Below, one piece after another: positions 48,143 to 61,157 of a stretch of DNA of 64,000 nucleotides. The stretch's first letter is position 1. Every line of letters starts with the position of its first letter. A program made the translations under genes and the position numbers. The stretch lies in assembly GCA_022578965.1 (NCBI GenBank), contig MU400545.1, positions 186,001-250,000 of the forward strand. The letters run 5' to 3'. Source of the DNA: Xylaria sp. FL1777. Taxonomy: Eukaryota; Ascomycota; Sordariomycetes; Xylariales; Xylariaceae. The notes below the pieces were generated by a model. The model was not told where the DNA came from. It did not search any database and saw only the letters and a list, made by a program, of their open reading frames with translations.

Positions 48143-50463
48143 AGTACGTATTTCTAAGTATTTTGTTTCTACTTTGGCAGTATTTCTCCGCTCTATATGA
48201 TTGCTATCCGCTCCCATGGTCGCCCAGAGAGGAATCGAAATTCGTTATGAGTCGTTGGTCCTAACTCGTGATTCCTATAGTGAAGAGGCCGTCAGCCTCC
48301 GAAATCAAGCGGAGATGTACATCTCTGCACTCATGGGAGCTCCCTAAGCAAACCGGAGCACTGGCTCCAGCTCACGTCTGGACAAATAAGGACATGGGTA
48401 CGACGACTATCTTTCACTCATACGTCCCATGTTTTCCCTCTGCCCTGTTGTCTCAACCTGTGTGATTACTTACACGCAGATGGCAATAGACCCAACGCCC
48501 TTGGAGTACCAAAATTGGAGCAGCTGGAGTATAGTCGCATACTGGGCCACCGACGTGCTGAACCTGACAACATGGCAAACTGCATCGGCGATTCTCGCGG
48601 TGGGACTGTCGTGGAGGGAGGCCATCCCCATTATGTTCCTTGGCAACCTTGCCGTGGCGATACCGATTGTCCTCAACGGTGCCATCGGATCTAAGCTACA
48701 CATCCCGTTCTCCGTCATCGCGACTAGTAGTTTCGGCTACTACTTGCGATATTTCTCCATCGTCAGCCGTGCCGTCCTCGCCATGTTCTGGCTCGGTATT
48801 CAGGTAAGGAGAAACCCGCAGACACTCCCTGACAAGACATGGATATCATACTATGTACGTAATATTAGGTACCGCTAACATCCTATGTCCCGGAATTATC
48901 AGACTGCAAACGGTGCACAATGCATAACAATTATGCTCCGTGCCTGGGCCCCGTCGTATAAGGATATTCCCAACCAGCTACCCGAGTCCGCCGGTCTTAC
49001 CACACAAGGGTTCATATCCTTCTTTCTGTTCTGGATAATCCAGCTACCTCTCCTGCTCATCCACCCGACGAAGCTGAAGCCGCTCTTCTGGGTTAAGTTG
49101 ATCGCGGCCCCGGCTTCCTCGCTCGCACTGCTTGGCTGGTCGGTCCGGAAAGCCGGGGGCGGTGGTGAGATCTTCGCGCAGCGGGCTACGGTGAGCGGTT
49201 CGCGTGAGTACTTGCTCTTTCTTGTCGGGTCAGTAGACATAGCAAGAATAGTAACTTCTAACGAAAAACGAAATAGAATTCGCCTACCTCTGGCTTTCTA
49301 GCATGAGCAGCGTGACGGGCACCTGGTCGACGCTGAGCGTGAACATGCCGGACTTCACGCGATACGCGAGGTCGCCCAATGGGCAATTTATCCAGCTGCC
49401 CGCGATGCCCATCCTCTTCACCATCTGCGGCGTGATCGGGATCGTGACGACATCTGCCGCCAGGGTGTTCACGGGCGAGTACCTCTGGAACCCTCTTGAC
49501 ATTATCACGCTATGGCTCGAGTATGGTTCTGGTGGACGTGCTGCCGCCTTCTTCGCTGCGCTGGCTGTAAGCGTTTGATTCTTTTTTTTTTTTTGGTCTG
49601 TTTGGGGGGGAACCTCCTTTGCTCCCCTTTTTGCAGGCCAAACCTTGAAGTGTCGAAATTAGAAGCTTTCCTCCTCAACCTTTTCCGAATATCTCATTCA
49701 TCCACACTCACGATGCCGATTTCGAACTAACTCGGAGCTTTGTGTTACAGTGGTATATCGCGCAAGTAGGCACCAACATCACGGCGAACAGCATCTCGGC
49801 CGCCAACGACTTAACAGTAGTATGTATCTCCCAGTTCTTCCCTATCTATAAATGATTTTGATCTCTAACCAAAACACTCGACAGCTCTTCCCGCGCTGGA
49901 TCAACATCAGGCGCGGGTGTTTCATCGCGGCCGTGATCTCAGGCTGGGCGCTCGTGCCCTGGAAGATCCTCAGCTCAGCCGAAACGCTGCTCGCGTTCCT
50001 GGGCGGGTACGCCGTGTTCCTGGGTCCTCTGGCGGGGATCATCGCGGCGGATTTCTGGCTTGTGAAGAAGCAGCACATCGATATCCCCGCCCTGTACAAC
50101 CCGGACGGCCGCTACCGGTACGTGGCGGGATGCAACTGGCGTGCGGCCGTGGCCTTTATCGTGCCCGTCGCGCCGCTTCTCCCTGGCCTCGGTCTCAGCA
50201 TCAGCGGACCGGCAGCCGTCCACATCAACGAGGGCTTAACGAATCTATATACCTTCAATTGGATGTTCGGATTCGTTGTCTCCATATTCCTCTACTCGGT
50301 GCTGAGTTATCTAGTCCCGGCCAAGGAGTCGCTTGTCAAGGAGACAGTGTGGGACCTCGATCAGATTGTGATTGAGGCGTTCCCGCGCGAGAGCGATCTC
50401 GAGGCGTCTGATAGCAAACTCTCGGATAAAGTAGGCGATGCCGATAGCAAGAGCGACAAGTAA
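48143..50463 (+). CDS. NCS1 nucleobase/allantoin permease (Fur type)
   Basis: This plasma-membrane proton symporter belongs to the Fur branch of NCS1, which imports uracil, allantoin or related compounds. The exons read are 48143 (last base), 48281-48397, 48490-48803, 48903-49203, 49277-49566, 49751-49819 and 49885-50463, giving 556 aa. Family landmarks are HVWTNKDMDPTP, WSSWSIVAYWATD, GIQTANGAQC, NMPDFTRYA and LFPRWINIRRG. The first coding exon has no ATG in frame. Splicing GTACGT at 48144 to TATAG at 48280 joins an A to TGAAGAGG. This makes CAACATGAAG, a good fungal start context, with a CTAAC branch site in the intron. The total is exactly 557 codons. The substrate cannot be set: FurD-like (uracil) and FurA-like (allantoin) are both open. 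Confidence 0.85.
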
Positions 50464-51065
50464 AGGAACAGCGTGTATCGCCGCCTACTAGCCCTGTGTC
50501 TAGATAGATGCAAAAGGTGATATTGGAATCGCTGCAATGCCGACTTGAACCTTGTTTGTGATTAGTAAAACCCATGTCGTTGCCACCTGAGCTGTTATTT
50601 TGTATCCATCTTGGTAAGTGTGTGCACTATCTAGTCAGAGACACGTAGAGGCGTTTTTAGAAGCTATTTCTGGTTGAGTACTTGTTCTTACTGTTTACGA
50701 TGAGGCAAATCATAATTGGCCCGAAATGGGGGAACGAGCTATTTAGCCGATGCGAAGGTGCAATTTTAGAGCATAGTCAGATTCAGCCATATATGTAAAC
50801 AGATATTTGGGGCGCTGCGAAACGAGCCGACTTTTAAAGACTCCGACCAAATGGCAGAGAAGTGACAAGTTTTTATTTCCTTATTATCAATATACCTGCA
50901 AAAGCGCGGGGCAGTATCTTCCTGCCTCCTGTTTCATTTCTACCCCAACGCCTTACGCTCACTCTAGCAAATTTAGCAAAAACTTAACATACATTGAAAT
51001 CAGACAGATCTGAAGTTTTCAAGGGTGTTCCGATATGGAGAGCGAAAACACCATAAACGGCCTTT
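50464..51065. other. intergenic, convergent 3' ends
   Basis: This 0.6 kb holds the convergent 3' ends of the NCS1 permease and MSH6. I see no gene or repeat in it. Confidence 0.4.
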
Positions 51066-54000
51066 TTATAAGGCCTCAATAGCTCGTGCGAGTACATCCA
51101 GGCTCCTCGCAGCAACATCCGCGCTTTTTCCCTCATCGAGAAGCGCAGCCACGTCACTCAAGACACCTAATGGTATATAGCATCCCTCTCTAGCACGTTC
51201 GAGACTCTCCTTGAGTCTACTCGTGTGTTCCCATTCTCTAGCAGCAACCTCAGCGCGCTCGATCACTCGGTCAGCAATGCCGCACATGGCTGCACAATGC
51301 ATACCAAAGCTTCCTTCGGCTACACCATCTTCAAGTTTATATAGGAATGTGACGCGCCTGTTTTTGTCGTCAACATGAATCTGCATCCGTTTTGCTCGGA
51401 TCTCCGGGTGGTTCTCAAACTCCGTGGCAAGGGAGTGATAGTGAGTTGCAAAAAAGCCAATACATCCGATATGGGTTGCGACATGGTGCAAAACTGCCTG
51501 TGCAACGGCGACACCATCGTAGCTCGAGGTACCGCGACCTAGTTCGTCAAGAATGACGAGAGAGCGTGGCGTCGCCTCCGAGAGGATCTTCTTGGTTTCT
51601 GACAGCTCGACAAAAAATGTTGATTGCGCTGCGAAAATGTTGTCATTGGCGCCCAGCCGGGACATAATACGGTCGCAAGGCGTAAGACGTGCTGCAGAAG
51701 CTGGCACGTAGCAACCAATTTGAGCCATAATGACAGCGGTGCATGACTTATCAGTGTTAGTATGTTGAAACACTGGTATGAAGTACACAGTAGACTTACC
51801 ATTCGAAGAATTGTAGATTTACCAGCAGCATTAGCACCTGTCAAAAGGTTTATCTTGGCAGAATCGCCTCCAAGGACTATATCGTTGGGAATGAAATCAT
51901 CAACAGTGTTGAGCATACATGGATGTCGAAGTTCAGTAAACTCAACTACGCTTCTCTCCTCATCGACAAAAACAGGGCGGCAGCTTGGTTCACCAAGCGA
52001 TGAGGATGCTTTGGCAAGACTGACAAGGCAGTCAAGCTGAGATACGATACGAATAGCTTGCAACCAGACCTCGTAGTCGACATCAAACCGTCTAAAAATG
52101 CGGAGTGATACTTCACGAAGTAACTGCGAATGCGTTTCTTCGGCCTCCTGCAACTTTCTTACGAGAGCGGTCAGTTCCTTGAAGTAATAGCGCTTGACGC
52201 TGGCTGTCGCAGACATTTGCTGCCAGTCCTTAGGAACTTTGACAGTTTTGGGCACTTCCATCTGGTAGACCTCCTTGCCAACGTCGGTAAATTTAATTGA
52301 CTTGGTTTTCAGTTCAGCCTTCTTCTGGTCGAGCAGGGACTGTAGATCATCCTTGATATCGACGATTGTGTCGTGGCTACAGTCAAAGTCCTCTTCAATA
52401 CCACGCTCCGGTATAAGAACCTTTTCTTCGCGGGCCTTTCTACGATCAAAAGCCGACTTCCAGTATGCCAAAGGCTCGTTGAGATCTGGCATGGAGGCTA
52501 TGAGGCGGTCGATTAGACCGTTACCGCCGCCGAAGGCGCCAAGAAGGCTCATGGTATACTCGATCTGCTCGAACCCCTCGAGAACCTTGACAAAGTCCTC
52601 AGGCCGGCAAGCACCAGCGTGTATTCGTGACAAAAGACGTTCAAGGTCTGGCATCTTGGTGAGTTGAGATGAGAATTGTTCGCGTACACTAACGTCCGCA
52701 TTGAGCATATCCACGGCGTCTAGCCGCTCATTGATTTTGTGGATGTTGCAGAGCGGGTGACACACCCATTGGCGAAACAGGCGCTTGCCAAATGGGGTGA
52801 TGCAGCGGTTGAGGAGAGAAAATAAAGTACCTTCGACACCGCCATTCACAGAGTTGGCGAAGACCTCGAGGTTGATTAGGGTTTGGCCATCAAGAATGAG
52901 GGTACCATTCTTGTGAATAGGGTTGTACCAAGTAAAGTGTCGCTGAGAGAGCAGATTGCGCTCTATTTTCAGTACGCGCAAGTACTGAACAAGAGCGCCA
53001 AGCGCAGACATGAGTAGGTCCTTGTTTTTGGCCTCGGCCAGAACCTCGGGCCACACTTCCTCTTCTTCGTTGTCATCTGAGGTGAAATACCCGTTGCAGC
53101 CAAGCTCGCGACGGGTTAACTCGGCCTCCCAGAACTCTGTCCCTGGTTTAAAGTAATTCCAAATAGTCGTCGGTGAGGTGTTAGTCTTTAAAATGCGAAG
53201 TGCCTTCGTTGATATCCGCGATTTTTCTAACAGAAGCTCTCGTGGGCTTGTTTGGGCGACTAGCGTCTCGAACTTGGTTAGGTCTACGTCATCCTCAAAT
53301 TCAGAAACGAAAAATTGGCCAGTGGCGGCATCCACAAAGGCGATACCGAAGGCAGGGTGGTCGTCGACGACTGACTCCTTGATGGCCACGCAATACGTCG
53401 CTGTGTCGTCCTGTAGCATGCTGCCATCGACTAGAGTCCCACCTGTGAGGATGCACGCAAGCTCACGACGTATAATCTTGTCCTGCTTCTTCGCCTTACC
53501 GCCATCCCTCTCGCGCATCTCTTTACCAAGAGCCGTCTCCATCTGATCAACCCGAGCGACCTTGTACCCCTTGGCGATGAACTGATTTTGCCACATCTCT
53601 AGCGAGCTCTCGGGCACGCCAACCATGCGCATGTTGACACGATCAGTGAGTTTCAGGTCGAAGAGTTGATGACCTATGGTTGCATCATTCTCATATAGCT
53701 CATAGAATTTACCCTTCTTGAAGAAAACCACCGTATTCCAGAGTTTCTGCTTTATCTCCCAATATTGTTTCTCAAAGGCTGAAAACTGAGACCAAGCGAT
53801 AGGTGGTACATACACAGTAGATGGATCGTAGTCGGGGTGATCCGGCGGGTGGCGATTGATATCTGTGATCTTAGCAAGCCAGGTGTATCGCTCCTCAGGC
53901 TCACGTGTATGTGCTTTAACCTTATTTGCTCCTTGTTTAGGCGTAGGCGTCACCCTTGGCTTGACCGGATCGATACTGTTGGGGTCATACGCCCATTGCT

Positions 54001-54994
54001 GTGCTGTCGAAGTGGAAGGTACATCTTCTAAAAGCTCGAGATCGCCCTGTTCGACGTCGCTATCTTCCATCTTCCGAGAAGGTGGTGATGCATGCGATCG
54101 TTTTCGTGACGTCGAAGCCTTGACTGGGCGCTTTCTTTTTTTGGACGGAACGTCTGAGTCGTCTGAGACCACAAAGTCTGCCATTTCATCTTGCCACCAT
54201 AAATGTTAGGATGCGCAATACTGAGAAGCTTATAGTTTAGGTTAAGGACATACCGTCTTCATCATAAGCAGCCCCATCGTCTGCCTCTTGGTAGTCGTCC
54301 TCATCTTCTTCCACGAGCGCTTTGGGTCGTTGGCGACCGCGACGTCGGGAACGGGATGCTTCCATAGCAGCAAAGACGTCTTGATCGTCATCATCGTCGG
54401 ATGATTCAGCGTAGCTGACGCTCTTCTTGGCCTAGCACACCAATCCAATAGTTAATACATAGGCTCTATAATGTAAGCGTACCGGAGTCAGGGGGACGCA
54501 TGACTACCGTGTGGCTTTATAGCCACGACTAACGTACCTTACGCGAAGGACTACTCCCCATGACGAGTTTGGTAGGAACAGCCCGCTTCTGTATGAGCGC
54601 CTATCTTAGCAAGGGCAGTGGATGAGGACGAGCAGAGGTTAAGCTGGACTACCTTGTTACCGGGGGTGATTGTATCAGAGTCGTGGTTCTCTTGGGAGCT
54701 GGAGGGCTCAATGGCGTCGCTACTGGGAACGGGGGTGACGTTGGAGGACTTCTTGTTCCTGTTGAGCTGGAGCGAATTGGACTTTGATGTTGTCTCTTGG
54801 AGGCAGGAGGAACGGGCCGGGGTGGCGGCGGTGGGAGTGGTGGCAGCGGAGGATTTGGAAGGGCCGGTCGGGGAAGATTTGGCGAAGAAGCCCAGAATGC
54901 TCTGCTGTTTACGTGTTGCTGTCGAGGAAGAAGCCAGAGCAGAGCTCGGCTTATTCGACGAGGGCGTCTTTGCGGGAGTTCGTGTCTCGCCCAT
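51066..54994 (-). CDS. msh6: DNA mismatch repair ATPase MSH6
   Basis: With MSH2 this protein forms MutS-alpha, which recognises base mismatches and small loops. The exons are 54994-54653, 54588-54538, 54431-54254, 54189-51800 and 51746-51066, giving 1213 aa. The N-terminus has a PCNA-binding box (QQSILGFF, residues 30-37) and a disordered acidic region. The mismatch-contacting Phe-x-Glu lies in KGKFYELYE. The MutS clamp and lever domains follow, then the Walker A motif GANAAGKST (about 975-983) and the Walker B region VILDELGRGTSSYDG. Intron 4 lies just after Walker A and joins ILRM to SCTAVIMAQIGCY. Exon 2 is only 51 bp but its 17 residues match the family segment RAVPTKLVMGSSPSRK. It ends convergent with the permease gene. 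Confidence 0.95.
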
Positions 54995-56491
54995 CTTGAC
55001 CAGTGCGCGCAGCCCAAATGCCAGCGGCGGCAACTACCAAGCAACGATTCGTATGTACTCAACACAGTTCTATCGCTCTACCGTTATACTAGATAGCTAG
55101 AAGTGCAGCAGCTCAGCATATATTCTATCGAGTGGCGAGCACCGGAGCAAGACGCAACCCACACATTCAACTCCAAGCGACAGACGGATGCCGTACACTG
55201 CAGGAGATGCTGGGAATTGGAGACACAGCAAACGAAGTAGATAGAGCAGATTAAAAAAAGAAAAGTACGATACACAGGACGAAATCAAGACGATCTAGTC
55301 TTTTCCTAGAGTTGATGAGGACGACATAAGGAAAAGGAACAACCAGTAATTAGATTAATCAGTAGAGGAGGTTTAAGTAAGAGGGAGGAATAGGCCCAAG
55401 TATACCCTCCGACACGCGGTTGCCCTGCACCTTTTGACGCGACATAATTAACGAGACGCGCGTGCTCTGTTAATGACAGGACTAGCCCCCCTAGCTGGAG
55501 GTACCTACCTAACCTACCCCTCTCCCCTAGATAGCATTAGGTAATCACATAGATATCCATTTATGCAAAGCTCCTTGATTATAGGGGCATGTTTATGTAT
55601 ACTAATATTAGGTAAGATAGGTACCTACTAATCTATCTACCTCTAGGTACCTTAGGTAGGACATTAAATGCCCGCACCATCCACCAGTGCACCCAGGCAC
55701 TTGATTTGAATCTCGTCACGACTATCCTCAAGACTACCTAGGTAGCAGTTTAAGATTCAGACAATCATATGTGCTGTCAGACGCATGTCGAAAGATATGG
55801 CCAATACACCTATAAGCCCAGCTGGTGCGGTAGGACGACCAGTAACATTTCTTGATTGTATCCAGACACAAATCATGTCGAGGCCGGCACTCTGTGTGAA
55901 AAGACCACGGAGGCCCTGCGTCAACATGCTGAGAGAAGAATCAAAGATGACTATCTTGTCGAGGATCACGTTCTAGCTATAAGAGACTAGTCGAGGGAGG
56001 CATTGTCAATTTGGCAAATACACTTCCATAGTACATAACAATAAGGCACAACAATCATAACAGACGGTGCATCCGATTCTTGTGACTCTTCTTCTTTACG
56101 GAGGCAGTATACTAATATACCGTTCTTGGGACTATCCTTTCCCCCGCTCTCGCTCGCAAACGTTGATCGTCGACAAAGAACTCAGCCTTCGCCTCTTGAC
56201 TCTGACAAAGACCGCCTGTCCGAAACCAGTGTCACGGCCCATCTAGCCCAGGCATCTTCAGGAATGTATGTCTTGTTCACAATCATCCCCATTGTTCTAT
56301 AGCTTTAAAGCTGCTAGCACTCAATCTACATCCTCGTGCTAGAAACTTGATCGAGACGACTTCTTTGAAACTTACAATACCAACCGAGTGCTCCGCATCC
56401 ACCCATTTGCCTATTTTCAAATCTACCTTTACAACCTAATCCCATTTTTACAGTTTCTCGGTTTGCCCCTCTTCTAATCTTCTAATAGAAC
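54995..56491. other. divergent promoter region of MSH6 and the uncharacterised gene
   Basis: This 1.5 kb lies upstream of two divergent genes. A dense TAGGTA/TACCTA cluster lies at 55499-55680 and a pyrimidine-rich stretch at 56130-56480 before the plus-strand start. A 63-residue frame at 55785-55976 has no known match. Confidence 0.45.
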
Positions 56492-57875
56492 ATGGCCATG
56501 TCTGCTTCTTCATTATACGATCAAACTGGGGTTACTCTAATCAAAGATGAGGTCAAAGATGAGATGAACGACGAGACGATGAATGCGCCTATTCCACATA
56601 CGATGCATCCTCTAGCAGTCTCATCGAACAAGGCACGTAAGAGATCAGCTGAGTACGCCCTCCGCATGACTCATGGATGGACCGTATACGACGGAACATT
56701 TGATCCCGTCCCTCAGGATAAGAGGCGGAAACGGGATGTTCCATACCCAAGCTACGTACAACATGCGTTCCGCTCGAGGTCAGGTCTTTCGAACCTCCAG
56801 CTTTCTCGTGATGCCCCTATCTCTCTATGCGCCTTGGATATATCAATCTCTCACATATGGAAATGTATGCCAGGGCTGGCTCGCAGATATGTGCACATTG
56901 CCGCACCGAATGGCCCTGCACTTTGGGGCGACAACAGCGAAGCCGTGGTGGCCATGTACAAGAGGATGGATGACAAGCACTATCATGTGCCTGTGCTTGG
57001 AGCGCCCAAAAAGAAAGAGTACAAGCTCTACGCCGACTTGAAAAAGAGGCCGTGGATTATTTGGCCCCTCTGGGTAGAAGACAAATGGGGCAGTGATTTT
57101 GTTACCGTCATCTGGTACTCCGAAAACACACCGAAGGCACAAGCTCTTTATAATCGAGTGGTATCTTACTCTATCATTGACCCTCGCCGTTCCAAGGAGC
57201 CCGATATCAATGGTCGACACCGGCCGATCAGCGACCGAATAGGACGGATCCAAAAACGCCTTCTCGAATTTTGGGCTAAAGCAGGCTTTGATACAGCAGC
57301 GGTCGAGTACAAGGAGGTACTCTGTAGCCCCATGCCATTCGAGGAGGCGACATCTGGAGAACGTTGTTTTGCCGTGGTCAAAGCCCTTGTTAACCAGAGT
57401 AGGTAATTTTCAAAGTTGATTTTATTCTCGTCTTCCCTCTTCCGATGGCAAGGTTCCTCGGCTCAGACTAGTTCGTGTATTCTGGGTTCTAACGCCCTTC
57501 CCACTGCCTCTATATATCATGAGAAACGTCTAGAAATGGCTAATTTGAAGGGCTGCAGTCATAGATTGGTATACCTCAGGGATGAAGTTTTCTAAGGTCA
57601 GCACCATCATGAATCTGCAAAGATGGATCAACCCGTTCCAGCAAAGAGTTGAAATGACGGGCATTAACGCCTGGATACTCATGGCCGCTCTGGACTACAA
57701 TGCTCGCATATCAGTTGAGGCTATCCTGCCCAACACGATTACCGAAGTTGCAGCCGACGGTGTTAAGAAATTTGTGCACCCATACGACCTCGCTGGTCCG
57801 TTTGACGAACCACCACTCTCTGCACCTGACTACTTCCTCCCTCCCAAGGATATATACACGACTAAAACAACCTAG
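56492..57875 (+). CDS. uncharacterised protein, possible Ulp1-like fold
   Basis: I do not recognise a named family. The exons are 56492-57398 and 57559-57875, giving 407 aa. The intron has GTAGGT and CTGCAG ends and joins LVNQ to IIDWYTSGMKF in frame; the 3' frame opens before its first ATG, which supports the join. The N-terminus is acidic, then Lys/Arg-rich (DKRRKRD, a possible nuclear signal). The middle part, WPLWVEDKWGSDF, then SIIDPRR, then SPMPFEEATSGERCFAVV, recalls the order of SUMO/Ulp1-type cysteine peptidases (residues near 202, 230 and 292). The expected His-Trp at the first site is replaced by SDF, so activity is doubtful. The C-terminal part (RWINPFQQRVEMTGINAW) looks conserved-type but unnamed. 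Confidence that it is a gene is good; function is unknown. Confidence 0.75.
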
Positions 57876-60800
57876 TATGAATAATATCGCAGCGCAATGC
57901 TCAAGAAAATTGTTTAGAGATGTCGGAGGTTGAAGATTAGTAGTTTAAAATCGCGATGGATTTTGCTACCTAGTTATTATGTATTTTTAACATATCATAC
58001 CGCAACCAGTTTAGACTTCTCTTCCAAGTGAACCAGGCTAGTCAATTACTTCTATGATTTTGACTATCGAGGTATCGTACCATCACTTACTCGCAAGTGC
58101 GTGCTCATCAGAATAACATACATCTTGTGGGAGACTACCAAGTGCCCAACTCGACTAATCAGGGCATTCGTTGGTCAGGATGCCGTGCCAACCACGAATG
58201 TAATAATCAATAGAATAGGCAGGTGCGTGCCAAATGGGCTTCAGTGAAGTAACAGCTGTCTCACATCCGGTCGGGTTTTATTAGACGAGAATAATAATAT
58301 TTCCATTTGAAGCTGTTCCCAAGATTGCCATTCGCCCTTCTCTAGCCCAAGTTCTCACTCACTCCCCTTTTGGTCTTTCCTAGCCAGTGTCTTAGACCTA
58401 TTAATCCTAGTACCTGAACACCACGTTTATAATTGTGAAGTCTGTAAGACAAAGTGACAAAACAATCTGAATTGATCAGCCTCAGCCCGATAGACGGCGC
58501 TAATCGAACTAATCATCAGCAAGGCCAACACTATTTATGAATCATCTAATTGATGGGGTTCAGCTACTATAGCACCGGAGCACAAACGCACCTGTACGTG
58601 TGACGAAGGTATACTTAGGAAGAGAAGACGCCTGAGAAATCTATCACCCGATTCGTACTGCAGAAAGACCCATGAAGAGGTGCTACTAGTGGGACACAAG
58701 ACATCGAGAAACATCAGCACCGACTTTTAATATATCCCGCCAAAAGTCCCCCTGTACGACACGATGTGATCTACTCTCTTCGGTATTACCATACACACTT
58801 AGCACACCGAAAGATACTTGCTAGGCTTGAGAAGACACCAATATATACGTAATTCTTGTGGTGGAATTCGAGGCGTGGGTGCTCACCGTACGTTCTACAC
58901 CACAACGGGTAACTGCAACCAATTTCCTCCGTCTCCCTCTTCTCATATCTAACTACCCCTTGATAGGTTCTTTGGCTCGATAAACGCGCAGGCCATTCTC
59001 ATAAGTACTCTGAAGATGGTGATAGTTCTACGAGGACTGTTACACAAGCGAGCTTGAAATGTGAAGCTGTTCTCTACATTCCCAGGAAATTGTTCGGTAG
59101 AAGGCTGATTGTGGCTGCTCGTCTGCCCTTACTGCCGATAATACTGTTAACCCGGGTGAGGAAACATCACCCTCATTACCAGAACTTCACATGGAGCTGC
59201 AGAGAAGTTATGATCTCGGTAGTCTATGTAAAACTTTAGCTCAATAGGGCATACTTACCCCGGTATTCGTATGAAGTAGAAGAGGGCCTAAACGATTAAA
59301 CACAGTCATATTCAAGTGGTGCGCAACAAATGACTTCTCAGCCTGAGCTAATGCCGGCCTCTCCTCTCAAGTAATCTGAAAGGCCGACTATTCTCACTAC
59401 ATCAGCTCTGGGTTTCAGTCGTAGGACGTCAATATCACCTGTATGATAATAGGCTGAATAGATATTCACTTTGATTGGAGTCGTCACGGAAACTCGTGAC
59501 CTCGTCAACGTGATAATCCGGCTCTAGAGCCCTATGATGGGAGGGAAGAACGATGCTTGTGGTCAGATCTAGCTAGACGATGCTGTCAGTCACCTGCCGT
59601 GAGACCGTAAGGTAGGGTGAGCTTACAATCTTGACCGCTAGAGGCATGCCAAGTTTCTGTTCTAGGTCAGCAGGATGTCGTGGTGCCATGCCAAGTCGGT
59701 TGCATAGATGAGCTCGTATCGACAGGCTTGTTGCTTGAAAGTGGTGCTTATAGGACGACGGGTTGACATGTTTAGGACTATCTACTGTCTACCTGTTAGT
59801 GCATTCTCAGCTTACGGCGAAGGAGCTCGCGAATGATGACCTTTATCGTTTCTGGTTGGTGGTTCACCTTCAAAGCGGCATACGAAGTTTGCTAGCCCAT
59901 GAACTCTTGGCCTCTATACCAGATCGGTCTTTACTTGGAATGTGACCCAACAGCTTGGATGAATTTCGGTTGAGTAACTCGGTTGCGTAGAGCGTAACGT
60001 CGTGAATGCCATTCACATATTGCTTCGTTGTAGTAAACTAAGAGGGTCATCAATCAAACGACGTTTCTATAGCAAATTATGATAAGTCAATGACTTACCC
60101 GATCGTACTTATCCGGTAACAATACGCGACACTACCGGCTCGACTAACTAAGAAAGAACATATATATAATGCATAGGTACAATAAGGCTATCGCGCAGAT
60201 GCTCAACAGACTTCAGTGTGTCTTTATTGGAGGAAGCTCTCTATGTACCTAAGGTAGTTCCTCCTAAGGTAGTTCTTGATTAGGTGGACCACCTCGCTCA
60301 TGTTCCTCAACCTCATAACATCTGCTCGTATTACAGTTTATGATAGTTTATGATACCATCGTTTGCAGATGCGAACTACATAGTAAATAGCCAGCTACGA
60401 TTTCATTACTACCATGACACCTTCAAGCTAACTAGAAATCCGACTTAGGACAAATATCAGTATGATGGTTAGCATGTCGCGCACTTCTCCCCACGCTTGG
60501 CACTACTAACCGCCTGGGACGCTCTTTTTCTTGCACTACCACGGCGCCGTCTTGTCGGCACCATTTCCCGCCTGTCAAAGGCTATGAAGAACTGTTGAGT
60601 TAAGACGCGGGTCCGATGGTAAAACACGAGGCGTGTGTGAATGCCGTTGAAGATAAGCAGCATTTGGATACAAGTATCCAAATGCCGAATTTCACTGCCG
60701 TCTCGTTTTCTACAACGGTAGCTCACTACGAGCAGCAGATAGAGGAAAAGCGATTGTGAGCTCGCTGTTCGCATTGTAGATTGTATCCCCCACAATCAAG

Positions 60801-61110
60801 GTCGATACGGTAGCCGCAGTGATGATCTACATTCATTTTGCTTTTCCCCGTCGTCAGCTACTACAATAGTTGGCCGAAGAAAAGGAGCCTCGGTCTCCTC
60901 ATCCGCATTCTAAGCATGCCGAATTGAGATGGTAGAAGCATAGAAAACTCCTCAACGGCTTTTGAACAAGCCCCAAACTACCTATCCTATCATCTAGTGG
61001 TGTGCGCCATCTGCAGGTTATCGTGATAGTAGCTTGGCGTCAGGAAGAGGGGCACCCAGCAAACCGACACAATGCGCCACAAAAGAGTATCGATATAGAC
61101 TCATGCGACT

Positions 61111-61157
<47 letters not shown>

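Noticed and set aside
60469..60795. A 108-residue minus-strand open frame
   Set aside because: It does not begin with ATG, has no known motif, and no neighbouring exon could be joined to it.
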